64,000 bases of DNA from Sporosarcina sp. D27 (GCF_000586555.1 NZ_AZUC01000047.1:62001-126000), one strand, 5' to 3'; shown: positions 55,204 to 64,000, counted from the stretch's first letter. Made by a program: numbers and translations. The notes: generated by a model not told the origin, from the sequence alone.

Positions 55204-57978
55204 TCATTTATTATAGCAATTATTAAGTTCATCTACCATACGTGCTAGTGACACTTTTTTAACAGGCACGTCTGGCAACGCTTCTAGAAATTTCTTACCG
55301 TATGATTTTGTTTCAATTCTTCGATCTAAGATAATGAAAAACCCAGTATCTGTAGATGAGCGAATCAGTCTTCCAAAACCTTGACGTAGTCTCAGAATTG
55401 CTTCAGGTAATGCATACGCAGTGAAAGCATTTTTCCCCATCTGGTTCAGTAGGGCAGTTTTTGCTTTAAACACAGGTTCAGACGGAGATGAGAAAGGTAA
55501 ACGCACGATGATAATCGCCGATAATGAGTTACCTGGGACGTCAACACCTTCCCAGAAACTATTTGTACCGAACAATACCGCTTTTTCATACTGACGGAAT
55601 GATTTCAACAATCGATACCTACTACCTGAGCTGATTCCTTGAGCGATGAGTGCATAGTCTTCCAACAATCCGCTGTCTGAAATGAGTTCGTGGGTTTGGT
55701 TCAACATATCTTGTGAGGTAAAGAGAACAAAAAGTCTTCCCTCAGTTACCATTACCGTTTGGACGATTGCCTCTGCCACTTCTTCCACGTATTCTTGTTG
55801 TGCGACTTGTTGAATGTTCGGCATATCATCGACGAGAAAAATCTGAGCACCTGTATAGAAGTGTTCAGGTGCAAGCAACTTCAAAACGGGAACCTCAGGG
55901 GCAACACCTAATTGCCGTGCAACAAAGCGCTCATCACTTTTCACTGATAATGTCCCAGACGTCCATATCACACCTTTTTTCTCAGTGAAAAATGAATTCA
56001 GAGAATTACGGATCACGGGTGCGCTATCAATCGGACTTTTAATAACTGTAAGACTTCCCGGGATACTTCTTTGGTCTTGCTCCATCCAAACGGTTCCATC
56101 CGTTTCGTTTTCAAGGAATAATTCGACCCATTCTCCGATTTTCACACGTAGCTCATCTATCCAATAATGCCATTCCGTAAGAATCGCTTGTTCCTTATCG
56201 GAAAGACTTTCCACTTCAATATCCAATCGTTTGACATATGTCGAAGCTTGCTCAATAAAGCTATTCATCGATTGAAACACAGTTTCAAATACAATCCGAT
56301 CCGCTGAAATATCCTCCAAAGCGACATGAAGTCGACTACCCTTTACATGACCTCTTTGAACAGATTCTGACCCTATTAACTCATGAATGGCAGCGTCAAA
56401 AGCAGAAGAGAATTTTTCGAATGCTGTCAAAAGGTTTGAACGCTCACGTGAACGATGTAATCTCTTTCGTATGAGGATCTCTTCGATGCGACGACTAATT
56501 TGGTCATCTGCTTCCGAACCGATTTGCCCCAATACATATTTCCAATTCGTATAGGAGAATATGGTTTCATTTGTTTTATAGGCAGCGTGTATAAACTGAT
56601 GGGCTTCATCGACAACGAGCCCGCAAGATTCCTTGACGATTTGTTCCTTACTGGTCCCCTCACTGAGAAGTAATGCATGATTCGTGATGACAATATCTGC
56701 ATGACGGCAATTTTCCAAAGCGATTTGATGATAATCGACTCCAACTTCATCATCTGCAAGAACCGAAGACCGTTTGCGTATACGATCGATGTACAGCATG
56801 CCGCCACCTGAAAGATTAAGTTCGTTGACATCCCCCGTCGTGGTTTCCGTCAGCCAAACTAGAAGTTGCATTTCAGTGAATATATTGTCATAACTCGATT
56901 CGCCACTTAACAACAGTTCAGCAAACTTTGCTAAGGAGATATAATTTGAACGCCCCTTCAGCACGGTAGCTTGAATAGGAATCGATAGTGCTTTCGAGAC
57001 GACGTCAATTTCTTCATCCATAATTTTATCTGCCAAATGGTTCGTGTACGTACTCACAATGACTGCTTGTTTAGTTTCTACTGCACGAATGGCTGCAGGC
57101 AGTAAATATGATACTGTCTTTCCTATTCCTGTAGGAACCTCAACCATGATTTCCGTTCCTGTACGTAAAGATTTCCAAGCTGCATCCATGAATTCCAGTT
57201 GCGCGTTTCTAGATTCGTAGGACGGATAAGCTTGAATGAGCAACTGATCTTTTTCGTCTTGACTAATTGGATAGGCAATTTCTCTCGGTTTAAGGTTTTG
57301 AATGAGCTCGGTCTTCTGAAATGGGATGCCCCGGAAATGAGAGAGATGCGGGTGAGACGTTTTTTGACGTGCTTCTACTAGCGCTAAATAGAATATTACA
57401 GATAGATCTGTTTTCAACGAAAAAGAGCGCTTATGTAAACGAGTTATAGTTTGTTCAGGAAGCAATTTTACTTTTTCAATGCATTTAAGTAATAAGTTGG
57501 CTGTCGCTCTTGCATCATCATCTGCACGGTGAGCAGCTGTCAGTTCGATTCCAAGTTCTTCTGTCAATTCTTTTAAACGATAGCTGACAGCCGATGGAAA
57601 CATGATTTTCGAAAATTCCACTGTGTCGATTTGTTTTCCTTGCCAATGAGGAATTCCACAACGTTGAAACTCTTTTTGCAGAAATGTTAAATCAAAGTTC
57701 GTATTGTGTGCGGCAAAAACCCAACCCTCTAACAAGTCTCTCACTTCTTGCGCAATTGCTTCAAATAATGGTGCATCTTTTACCTCGGCGTTCGTGATAT
57801 CCGTTAGTTCTTGTATAAAAACAGGGATTTTTTGACCGGGATTGACAAAGCGGACATACTCGTTTGTGAGGATGCCGTCTTCAATGAACATGATGGCAAT
57901 TTGAATAATCCGGTCGCCTTTTTCAGAGGAATGACCAGTTGTCTCCAAATCGACTACTGCAAATTTTAGATTTTCCAT
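55204..57978 (-). CDS. dinG: DinG-type exonuclease-helicase
   Basis: A 924-residue protein joining an N-terminal DEDD 3'-5' exonuclease (VVDLETTGHSSEKGDRIIQI, AAHNTNFDLTFLQ, HRADDDARATANLL) to an XPD-like SF2 helicase (Walker A VPTGIGKTVSYLLP near 285, VVDEAHQF near 465, motif VI RLRQGFGRLIRSS near 870). The cysteine cluster of E. coli DinG is not seen. In Gram-positive relatives the nuclease is active and helicase activity is doubtful. Start at ATG 57978. Confidence 0.94.
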   Translation of the reverse strand: MENLKFAVVDLETTGHSSEKGDRIIQIAIMFIEDGILTNEYVRFVNPGQKIPVFIQELTDITNAEVKDAPLFEAIAQEVRDLLEGWVFAAHNTNFDLTFLQKEFQRCGIPHWQGKQIDTVEFSKIMFPSAVSYRLKELTEELGIELTAAHRADDDARATANLLLKCIEKVKLLPEQTITRLHKRSFSLKTDLSVIFYLALVEARQKTSHPHLSHFRGIPFQKTELIQNLKPREIAYPISQDEKDQLLIQAYPSYESRNAQLEFMDAAWKSLRTGTEIMVEVPTGIGKTVSYLLPAAIRAVETKQAVIVSTYTNHLADKIMDEEIDVVSKALSIPIQATVLKGRSNYISLAKFAELLLSGESSYDNIFTEMQLLVWLTETTTGDVNELNLSGGGMLYIDRIRKRSSVLADDEVGVDYHQIALENCRHADIVITNHALLLSEGTSKEQIVKESCGLVVDEAHQFIHAAYKTNETIFSYTNWKYVLGQIGSEADDQISRRIEEILIRKRLHRSRERSNLLTAFEKFSSAFDAAIHELIGSESVQRGHVKGSRLHVALEDISADRIVFETVFQSMNSFIEQASTYVKRLDIEVESLSDKEQAILTEWHYWIDELRVKIGEWVELFLENETDGTVWMEQDQRSIPGSLTVIKSPIDSAPVIRNSLNSFFTEKKGVIWTSGTLSVKSDERFVARQLGVAPEVPVLKLLAPEHFYTGAQIFLVDDMPNIQQVAQQEYVEEVAEAIVQTVMVTEGRLFVLFTSQDMLNQTHELISDSGLLEDYALIAQGISSGSRYRLLKSFRQYEKAVLFGTNSFWEGVDVPGNSLSAIIIVRLPFSSPSEPVFKAKTALLNQMGKNAFTAYALPEAILRLRQGFGRLIRSSTDTGFFIILDRRIETKSYGKKFLEALPDVPVKKVSLARMVDELNNCYNK

Positions 57979-58072
57979 GGATTCATCAACTTCCTGTATC
58001 GGTTTCCTACTGCAGATTGTACCATATATTCAGTCTAGGCTCTAAAGGAAGGGTACGAACATGACAAAAAAT

Positions 58073-58116
58073 AAAAAAGCTATCCAGAAAGTCAGTAGAT
58101 ACTGATTCCGGATAGT
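58073..58116 (-). terminator. Terminator of the panBCD genes
   Basis: On the minus strand CTATCC pairs with GGATAG, with an inner stem TCAGTA/TACTGA, followed by CTTTTTTATTTTTTG. It lies 60 bases after panD. Confidence 0.88.
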
Positions 58117-58175
58117 CAAGTAGTTATATGTTCGAATGGAGTGTGTGTTTCTCAACACAATTCACATAGAGTTTA

Positions 58176-58556
58176 TCAAACAATGACGCCGTGGGATTCT
58201 TGGATGATTTGTTGTATTTTGTTGTACTCATCCATGAGCAAGACCGTTGGAGCATGATGTTGTGCTTCTTCATCCGTCATGAGAGCATACGCAAGTATAA
58301 TAACGATATCTCCTGGTTGGACGAGCCTTGCAGCAGCACCATTAACGCAGATCATGCCACTGCCACGTTTCCCTGGAATGGTATACGTTTCGAATCGTTC
58401 TCCGTTGTTATTGTTGACGATCTGTACTTTTTCATTAACGAGGATATTGGATGCATCTAGTAAGTCTTCGTCAATTGTAATGCTTCCTACATAATTCAAA
58501 TTGGCTTCTGTAACGGTAGCGCGGTGTAGTTTACTTGTAAGCATAGTACGGAACAT
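58176..58556 (-). CDS. panD: Aspartate 1-decarboxylase (pyruvoyl)
   Basis: PanD makes beta-alanine for pantothenate. The 126-residue proenzyme cuts itself between Gly24 and Ser25 in [15 protein letters not shown] to form the pyruvoyl group. It also shows [27 protein letters not shown] 58556 starts three bases after panC ends. Confidence 0.97.
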   Translation of the reverse strand: MFRTMLTSKLHRATVTEANLNYVGSITIDEDLLDASNILVNEKVQIVNNNNGERFETYTIPGKRGSGMICVNGAAARLVQPGDIVIILAYALMTDEEAQHHAPTVLLMDEYNKIQQIIQESHGVIV

Positions 58557-58559
58557 GAT

Positions 58560-59426
58560 TCAGCCTTCCCTCTCAAAGATGATATTATCGATTAAACGAG
58601 CTTTTGGAAATTGGACAGCGCATGCAATGATTAGATTTTTCGACTTAGCGGTCGGTTCTTCCAATTGTGGATAAGTCAGTATTGATATATAGTCAACGAT
58701 TCCCGATGTCTTTTTCTCAAGTTCATCTGTGACAAATTGTTTAACCACATCATTTGCGACCCCTTCAAGGACTAAAACTTGCCCCTGTTGCAACGTTTCA
58801 TATATTGCTGGTGCTTCGTTCCGTTCTTGGTCAGAAAGATTCACATTCCTTGAACTTTTTGCCAATCCATCTAACTCCCGAACTGTCGGAACGCGAACTA
58901 TGGTTGCAGGACAGTTGTAATCTCGGAAAAACGTCTCAATAATTGCAAGTTGTTGCGCGTCTTTCATGCCAAAGTATATATTGGTTGGTTGCACGATGTT
59001 AACGAGTTTCAAGACCACTTTCAACACGCCATCAAAGTGACCTGGACGGGATGCTCCGCATAACTGGTCTGCCAGAGGACCTGGAACTATACGTATCCCC
59101 CCGTCAGTTGGATACATTTCTTCTACCTCCGGACAAAATACAATGTCCGCACCCGCTTGCGCAGCAAGTCTTACATCAGCATCCAAATTGCGAGGATACG
59201 CTTCAAAGTCCTCCCCTGGTCCAAATTGAGTAGGATTTACGAATATACTAACTGCCACGCAGTCATTGTTCTTTTTCGCTTCCTGTATTAAAGCAACGTG
59301 ACCTTCATGAAGAAATCCCATCGTCGGAACAAAACCAATTGTCCGATTCGATGCTTTCATGTCTTGCTGCCATTCAATCATTTTTGAGATTAAAGCTGTA
59401 CATTGCATAGTAGTCGTATCAGTCAC
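58560..59426 (-). CDS. panC: Pantothenate synthetase
   Basis: PanC joins pantoate and beta-alanine using ATP. The 288-residue protein has GFVPTMGFLHEGHVALI near 30, VSIFVNPTQFGPGEDFEAYPR, GASRPGHFDGVLKVVLKL, and YFGMKDAQQLAII. The start is GTG 59426 in a GTGA overlap with panB, with GGAGG nine bases before it. Confidence 0.97.
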   Translation of the reverse strand: MTDTTTMQCTALISKMIEWQQDMKASNRTIGFVPTMGFLHEGHVALIQEAKKNNDCVAVSIFVNPTQFGPGEDFEAYPRNLDADVRLAAQAGADIVFCPEVEEMYPTDGGIRIVPGPLADQLCGASRPGHFDGVLKVVLKLVNIVQPTNIYFGMKDAQQLAIIETFFRDYNCPATIVRVPTVRELDGLAKSSRNVNLSDQERNEAPAIYETLQQGQVLVLEGVANDVVKQFVTDELEKKTSGIVDYISILTYPQLEEPTAKSKNLIIACAVQFPKARLIDNIIFEREG

Positions 59427-60262
59427 CGGTTTCCGCCTCCATACAAATTCACCAATTCTTCTTCCTTCATCGTAAACTGATGCTGAGTGTTAGGAAACGC
59501 CCCTGTTCGCACAGCATTTGTATATGACGTAATTCCATCTTGAATAACTTTTCCAGCATCACTAAAGCTTTCCGCAAATTTCGGCAGATGGTGTTCTCCA
59601 TATTTTACGAGATCATGGAATACAAGTACTTGGCCGTCTGCTTCTGCACCTGCACCTATTCCTATGATCGGAATACTGACTGCTTTCGTTAACTTCTCAG
59701 TCAACTGATGAGGGATACACTCGACAACAATCATGCATGCACCTGCTTTTTCGCACAATATCGCATCATTCACCAATTTGCGTGCAGCATTCGCTGTCTT
59801 TCCTTGTACTTTGTAACCTCCAATAACAGATGCCGATTGAGGAAGTAAACCTAAATGGGCAACTACTGGGATCCCTGTATTCGTAAGTAGCTGAATTGTC
59901 TCTAATACTTCATCGGCTCCTTCAACTTTAAGCGCGTCTGCACCCGTTTCTTGAAAGACCCGAATTGCTTCGTTAAGAATTCGATCTTGTGATCCTCTAA
60001 ACGTACCGAAAGGCAGATCGACAACAAGAAACGTATCTTTCGCACCACGCCTAACCGCTTTTCCGTGATGAACCATATCAGCTGAAGTCACATATACAGT
60101 TGATGGATATCCCAGAACGACCATTCCAAGAGAATCTCCAACTAGCAAAATGTCAACATCCGATTTTTCAGCAAAAACCGCTGTAGGGTAATCATATGCT
60201 GTCATCATCACAATTTTGTTACCCTCAGCTTTCATCCGTTTTAATTCCGTAATCGTTTTCAT
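59423..60262 (-). CDS. panB: 3-methyl-2-oxobutanoate hydroxymethyltransferase
   Basis: PanB makes ketopantoate, the first committed step to pantothenate. The 279-residue protein has MMTAYDYPTAVFAEKSDVDILLVGDSLGMV, GYPSTVYVTSADMVHHGKAV, VAHLGLLPQ, and IPIIGIGAGAEADGQVLVFHD, seen in parts. GGAGAGGAG precedes ATG 60262. It is the first gene of panBCD and is preceded by a 190-base leader. Confidence 0.97.
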   Translation of the reverse strand: MKTITELKRMKAEGNKIVMMTAYDYPTAVFAEKSDVDILLVGDSLGMVVLGYPSTVYVTSADMVHHGKAVRRGAKDTFLVVDLPFGTFRGSQDRILNEAIRVFQETGADALKVEGADEVLETIQLLTNTGIPVVAHLGLLPQSASVIGGYKVQGKTANAARKLVNDAILCEKAGACMIVVECIPHQLTEKLTKAVSIPIIGIGAGAEADGQVLVFHDLVKYGEHHLPKFAESFSDAGKVIQDGITSYTNAVRTGAFPNTQHQFTMKEEELVNLYGGGNR

Positions 60263-60304
60263 TGTTCTTCTCCTCTCCTATTCAGGAGAAAACCAAAACA
60301 TAAA

Positions 60305-60336
60305 AACCCTTCTAGTCATAAAAAGACAGAAGGGTT
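60305..60336 (-). terminator. Terminator or attenuator in the panB leader
   Basis: AACCCTTCT-GTC and GAC-T-AGAAGGGTT form a stem of 12 pairs with one bulged base and the loop TTTTTAT, followed by TTTAT. It lies 42 bases before the panB start. It could end birA transcripts or control panBCD. Confidence 0.8.
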
Positions 60337-60353
60337 GTGTAGGATATCGTCAT
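60312..60353 (-). CDS. Candidate 13-residue leader peptide before panB
   Basis: ATG 60353 follows GGAGG by six bases, a near-ideal site. The frame reads MTISYTTLLSFYD and stops at TAG 60312, inside the 3' arm of the terminator stem. A translating ribosome would cover the 5' arm. The composition (three Thr, two Leu, two Ser, two Tyr) does not point to one controlling amino acid. Whether it is translated is unknown. Confidence 0.45.
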   Translation of the reverse strand: MTISYTTLLSFYD

Positions 60354-60451
60354 AGGTTTCCTCCGTCCCTGTCAATATGATCAAGGCAGATTTATTTAAT
60401 TGTATTCACGAACTGGTATTACAGGTGCGATTCTATATGATATCGCCCTTC
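60337..60451 (-). promoter_or_regulatory. Structured 5' part of the panB leader
   Basis: Two helices can form: GCGAT/ATCGC around 60446-60429, and CCTGTAATA (60425-60417) with TATT-G-ACAGG (60377-60368). GATATCATA (60444-60436) could instead pair with the leader-peptide start region at 60354-60343. A pan RNA motif is known upstream of panB in Firmicutes; I cannot tell whether this matches it. Confidence 0.35.
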
Positions 60452-60457
60452 TCAATC

Positions 60458-60487
60458 ACTATAACACCCAAAGTGGGTAATTGCCAA
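60458..60487 (-). promoter_or_regulatory. Promoter candidate for panBCD
   Basis: TTGGCA (60487-60482) and TATAGT (60463-60458) are 18 bases apart on the minus strand, 16 bases after the birA stop. The spacer contains the palindrome ACCCA-AAG-TGGGT (60466-60478), a possible operator. Confidence 0.55.
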
Positions 60488-60502
60488 ATGGTTTTTAATT
60501 GT

Positions 60503-61483
60503 TCAGATAATGTTAATATCAGCTGAATAGATTCCTCGTATAGTTCCGTCGTCAAGCACTACTTCAAGTCGTCCGTCTTCTGAAATGCCTCTAGCAGTCG
60601 CTTCGTAGGTGTCTTGTAACGTCGAGATTCGAACACGTTTGCCGATTGAGTCTGCGTAGCTTTCCCAAAGGAGTTTAATCGGTGCGAATCCCTTATCGAC
60701 GTATAACGCAACGTATAATTCTAAATAATCTAAGACTTTCGCTACCAATTTTGCGCGGCTAACCGGTTGCCCTTCTTCAATACAAAGAGATGTGGCGATT
60801 GAACGAATCTCCTCCGGGAAATCTTCTGACTGCTGATTAACGTTCATGCCGATACCAAGAATGATGGCTTTTACACGATCCGGATCTGCTTGAAGTTCTG
60901 TCAGAATTCCTGTTAGTTTACGACCATCCACCAAGATGTCGTTCGGCCATTTTATAGTAGGCGTGACATCCGTCAGTTCTTCGATAGCTCGTACAATAGC
61001 GACTGCAGCAACAAGCGTCATTTGAGGTGCTTGCTGCGGGGTTAACCTAGGTCGTGTTATAACACTCATCCAAATTCCCTTTCCTGCAACAGATGACCAG
61101 GGACGAGATAATCGGCCTTTGCCTGCGGTTTGCTCATCAGCAATAATAACAGTCCCGTCGGGTGCACCATTTTGTGCTTCTTCGTGCGCAAGTATTTGTG
61201 TCGATGGGCACGTTTCAACATGCCGAATGGCACGTCCATAGTTTTCAGTTTGTAAAAACTGTTGTACCGCCGCTGGACCTACTGTATCTGGTGAGTCGAT
61301 TAAGTAATATCCTCTTTTTCGAATCGAACCAATTTCATACCCTTCACTTTCAAGTTCTTTTACATATTTCCAGATGGCGGTACGAGATACACCATACTCA
61401 TCCGCCAATTGTTGTCCTGACACTGGATTGTCTTTACCTGCCGACATCCGTTTCAGCAACTCACTTTTTACATTCGTATTCAT
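60503..61483 (-). CDS. birA: Biotin-protein ligase and biotin repressor BirA
   Basis: BirA activates biotin and attaches it to acetyl-CoA carboxylase and pyruvate carboxylase; the form with a DNA-binding domain also represses biotin genes. The 326-residue protein has an N-terminal helix-turn-helix (SGQQLADEYGVSRTAIWKYV), the ligase site ADEQTAGKGRLSRPWSS near 115 and KWPNDILVDGRKLTGIL, and a C-terminal SH3-like domain. Its start overlaps the end of cca by 23 bases. Confidence 0.96.
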   Translation of the reverse strand: MNTNVKSELLKRMSAGKDNPVSGQQLADEYGVSRTAIWKYVKELESEGYEIGSIRKRGYYLIDSPDTVGPAAVQQFLQTENYGRAIRHVETCPSTQILAHEEAQNGAPDGTVIIADEQTAGKGRLSRPWSSVAGKGIWMSVITRPRLTPQQAPQMTLVAAVAIVRAIEELTDVTPTIKWPNDILVDGRKLTGILTELQADPDRVKAIILGIGMNVNQQSEDFPEEIRSIATSLCIEEGQPVSRAKLVAKVLDYLELYVALYVDKGFAPIKLLWESYADSIGKRVRISTLQDTYEATARGISEDGRLEVVLDDGTIRGIYSADINII

Positions 61484-62639
61484 GTAAAAACCATTCCTTT
61501 ATCGCATTCTGTTCGTTCGGAATTACTTGATATAGGACAGCGTGTTCAATGGCTTGAATCGCTTCACCAAGCCATCTTCCTGCTTTTTTATCGGTCCATT
61601 CCATCAGCTGTTCACCTTTCACAGCTAATTCTTGCTTGGAATGGATCGGTAACCCATTCATTGCTAACTTAATCTCGTTTTCATCAATCATTACTTGATG
61701 TGTGAAAGCGACTATCATCTTTTCAACAGACACCAACGTCGAATACTCGGCTGCGTAATAATCATCGATTGTATAAGCGCGCTGTTGTCTAATTTCAAAG
61801 AACTTTTGTATCGATTTCAGATACAACCGTTCCTTGTTTGATAATTTATATGCTCTTACGACCTCGGATGCATCGAAGTCACCAGCAATCATCAATGACG
61901 CCCACCCCTCAAGTGAATTTCGGAATGGGGCACACTGTAACCACGTATCTTGCCGCTCGGGAAATAAGGGAAGTGCCTCTGACAAATTTGTTTCTGCTAG
62001 TAACTTCAAAGCATCGTGAGCAAATGTACCTTGAAACAATTTATCGAATTCGCTTTTAATCCGCTCCACAGAGAGAGTTTTAATAGTACTGGCCAGCGCT
62101 GTAATCGATTCTTTTGTCGAGTATTCCAATTCAAATCCAAGCACAGATACAAACCGGACTGCCCGAATCATTCGAAGCGCGTCCTCATTAAAGCGTTCAC
62201 TTGCATTCCCTACTGCCCGGATTGTTTTCGTCGACAAATCTTCCCTACCATTAAAGGGATCTACCACTTCTCCGTCAATCCGAAGAGCGAGGGCATTGAT
62301 GGTAAAATCTCGTCTTTTCAAATCTTCTTCTAAAGAAGTTACAAAATGGACTTCATCCGGTCTCCGATTATCTGAATACGTTCCTTCTGTACGATAGGTC
62401 GTTACTTCAATAGGTTCTCCTGATTCAATCACCAATACGGTGCCATGCTCTGTTCCTAGGTCTATTGTGTTCTTGAAAACAGATTTTACTTGTTCAGGGG
62501 TCGCTGAAGTGGCTATATCGATATCCGTTGGTTCTTTACCAAGAAGAAAGTCCCGAACAGCTCCTCCTACAAAAACAGCTTCATACCCGAATTCGTTCAA
62601 ACGAGTGATGACTGTACGGCTTTTAGTAGTTCCAAACAT
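61461..62639 (-). CDS. cca: CCA tRNA nucleotidyltransferase
   Basis: Adds or repairs the 3' CCA end of tRNA. The 392-residue class II enzyme has VFVGGAVRDFLLG and DIDIATSATPEQV (metal Asp pair) near 35-50, RRDFTINALAL near 115, and EDALRMIRAVRF near 160. No HD phosphatase domain is seen, as usual in Bacillales. ATG 62639 follows bshA by one base (TAATATG), with AAGGAA nine bases upstream. Confidence 0.95.
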   Translation of the reverse strand: MFGTTKSRTVITRLNEFGYEAVFVGGAVRDFLLGKEPTDIDIATSATPEQVKSVFKNTIDLGTEHGTVLVIESGEPIEVTTYRTEGTYSDNRRPDEVHFVTSLEEDLKRRDFTINALALRIDGEVVDPFNGREDLSTKTIRAVGNASERFNEDALRMIRAVRFVSVLGFELEYSTKESITALASTIKTLSVERIKSEFDKLFQGTFAHDALKLLAETNLSEALPLFPERQDTWLQCAPFRNSLEGWASLMIAGDFDASEVVRAYKLSNKERLYLKSIQKFFEIRQQRAYTIDDYYAAEYSTLVSVEKMIVAFTHQVMIDENEIKLAMNGLPIHSKQELAVKGEQLMEWTDKKAGRWLGEAIQAIEHAVLYQVIPNEQNAIKEWFLHEYECKK

Positions 62640-62640
62640 A

Positions 62641-63777
62641 TTAGCATTCCTTCTTTTGCAAGTCATAATAAAGCTTTTCATATTGTGCGACGATGGTGTC
62701 AGATGCGAACTTTCCTTTTACAGTTTTCATCGCGTTCTCTTTCATCTGTTGATGAACATCACTGTCACTCAAAATTCGTAGCGTTTTTTCTGCTATCGCA
62801 TCGGGGTCGCCTATAGGCACTATATGACCATTAATCCCGTCTTCGATTACTTCAGGGATTCCTCCTGCCTTTGTACCGACTGCAGGAACTCCACATGCAA
62901 ATCCTTCTAATAATACAAGTCCGAATGCCTCTTTTTCAGAAGGAAGTACCATGACATCACTGAATGATAAAAGTTCTGGCAAGTCATCGCGTTTCCCTGT
63001 AAAAATCACATTCTCAGTAACGCCAAGCATGTCCACCAACCTACGAATTCTTGGAACTTCTGGACCCTCTCCCACTAATAGAAGTTTGGAGGGAACTTTT
63101 TCTACAATCTTCGCAAATGCACGAATCAGATCTGGAATCCTTTTGACACTTCTAAAATTCGAAATATGAATGACTACTTTTTCATCCTTCTTAATATCAA
63201 AATCCTCTCGTAATGATCCACATTCAACAGGATGGTACGTATCTTCATCAATGAAGTTATAGATGGTAATAATATCTTTTGTAGGCTCTATTAGCTCTAT
63301 GGTTTCTGTACGGAGGGAGTCAGAGACCGCTGTTGTAATATCAGATTTATCAATTCCATATTTAACTGTATTGCGAAGTGCAGGATCGTGTCCGAGAATG
63401 GTCACATCCGTGCCATGTAACGTCGTAATAATTCCGATATCCGATTGAATCATGTCTTTCGCCAACACTGCTGAGACTGCATGTGGAACCGCATAATGAA
63501 CATGGAGCAAATCTAACTGGTGCTCTTCAACAACTTGACCGATTCGATTTGCGAGTGCGATGTCATACGGAGGATACTTGAATACTGCATATCCATCGAT
63601 TCTTACCTCATGGAAATGAATATTCTCATGAGGTTCGTTATATCTAAACGGAAGGCTAGACGTTATAAAGTGAATTTCATGACCTTTTGCAGCCATTTTA
63701 ATAGCGAGCTCAGTAGCTACTACTCCCGATCCACCTAAGGATGGATAGCATATGACACCTATTTTTAATCGTTCCAT
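62641..63777 (-). CDS. bshA: N-acetyl-glucosaminyl L-malate synthase BshA
   Basis: BshA joins UDP-GlcNAc to L-malate, the first step to bacillithiol. The 378-residue GT4 glycosyltransferase has CYPSLGGSGVVATELA near 11, LLHVHYAVPHAVSA near 92, TLHGTDVTILGHDP near 120, IHISNFRSVKRI near 203 and LPSEKEAFGLVLLEGFACGVPAVGT near 278. It precedes cca as in B. subtilis. The upstream bshB1/mgsA genes lie outside the window, if present. Confidence 0.96.
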   Translation of the reverse strand: MERLKIGVICYPSLGGSGVVATELAIKMAAKGHEIHFITSSLPFRYNEPHENIHFHEVRIDGYAVFKYPPYDIALANRIGQVVEEHQLDLLHVHYAVPHAVSAVLAKDMIQSDIGIITTLHGTDVTILGHDPALRNTVKYGIDKSDITTAVSDSLRTETIELIEPTKDIITIYNFIDEDTYHPVECGSLREDFDIKKDEKVVIHISNFRSVKRIPDLIRAFAKIVEKVPSKLLLVGEGPEVPRIRRLVDMLGVTENVIFTGKRDDLPELLSFSDVMVLPSEKEAFGLVLLEGFACGVPAVGTKAGGIPEVIEDGINGHIVPIGDPDAIAEKTLRILSDSDVHQQMKENAMKTVKGKFASDTIVAQYEKLYYDLQKKEC

Positions 63778-64000
63778 CCCATCATCCCTTACTTATTAAG
63801 ATTTCATTACGTTATTTACAAATGTATGGTGCTCTTGTTTATCAGTCCAGTCGATTGATTTCCGAAAGGCTCGATTTCAATCCAATAAAAACAAGGAGAG
63901 TTTGATGTGACAGATAAAAGTCTTGCTATTTTGCTCTCCCCACAAAAACTACCATGTAGAGTGCATCACACTCTTTTGTCCAACAGTATTAGATGAGTTC

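Noticed and set aside
63907..63996. A 29-codon plus-strand frame (GTG start, AAGGAG upstream) at the right edge
   Set aside because: It has a fair ribosome site but no recognisable sequence, no clear promoter and sits at the window edge opposite bshA. The 63778-64000 stretch otherwise shows nothing I can support.

Overview
The window is core chromosome of a low-GC, endospore-forming Gram-positive bacterium of the Bacillales. The Planococcaceae (Sporosarcina-like) fit best, but that is inferred from gene content and order, not from a search. Sporulation is shown by spoIIP, gpr and an uninterrupted sigK. Bacillithiol (bshA), competence (comEA-EB-EC), DynA, CymR, RecU, GpsB and type B RNase P RNA are all typical of Bacillales. 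The gene order follows blocks known from Bacillus subtilis. I see no rRNA, tRNA, prophage or CRISPR array.

Layout. 0-12.5 kb: spoIIP-gpr, rpsT, holA, yqzM, the late competence genes and the yqe cluster (yqeM, rsfS, yqeK, nadD, yhbY, aroE, yqeH, yqeG), almost all on the minus strand. 12.6-13.3 kb: intact sigK on the plus strand. 13.4-28.3 kb: a long minus-strand run of a small membrane-peptide candidate, mtnN, yrrS, greA, udk, an O-methyltransferase, mltG, DUF1292, ruvX, ireB, T-box-controlled alaS, recD2, a TPR protein, mnmA, a cysteine desulfurase and cymR. 28.4-31.9 kb: mixed-strand genes rarA, nadR, an HD hydrolase, a cold-shock gene, a small zinc-finger gene and an RNase H-like gene. 32-37.6 kb: a phosphoesterase, a rhodanese, the 1213-residue tandem dynamin DynA and an orphan CheX. 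37.65-38.73 kb: the only repeat-rich, gene-poor stretch, holding an IS1182-type transposase fossil, two GTTGAT...ATCAAC repeats and inverted hairpin arms. 38.7-58 kb: ypvA, ypsC, rnpB, gpsB, mrfB, mrfA, yppE, recU-ponA, ypoC, nth, dnaD, asnS, aspB, tseB and dinG. 58-64 kb: panD, panC and panB behind a structured leader, then birA, cca and bshA.

The genes mostly do housekeeping work: replication and repair (holA, dnaD, recD2, rarA, recU, nth, mrfAB, two DinG-type helicases), translation (alaS, asnS, mnmA, cca, rpsT, rnpB, yqeH, rsfS), envelope growth (ponA, mltG, gpsB, tseB) and cofactors (nadD/nadR, pan, birA, bshA). mnmA, the cysteine desulfurase and cymR form a sulfur-relay and cysteine-control group.

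No new multi-gene system stood out. The best leads are small and regulatory: a leader-peptide and terminator arrangement ahead of panB; a GC hairpin over the spoIIP ribosome-binding site with a promoter-like box in its loop; a comEA gene without a standard in-frame start; a 26-codon membrane peptide gene behind mtnN; and a gpsB hairpin containing the -35 box of rnpB.
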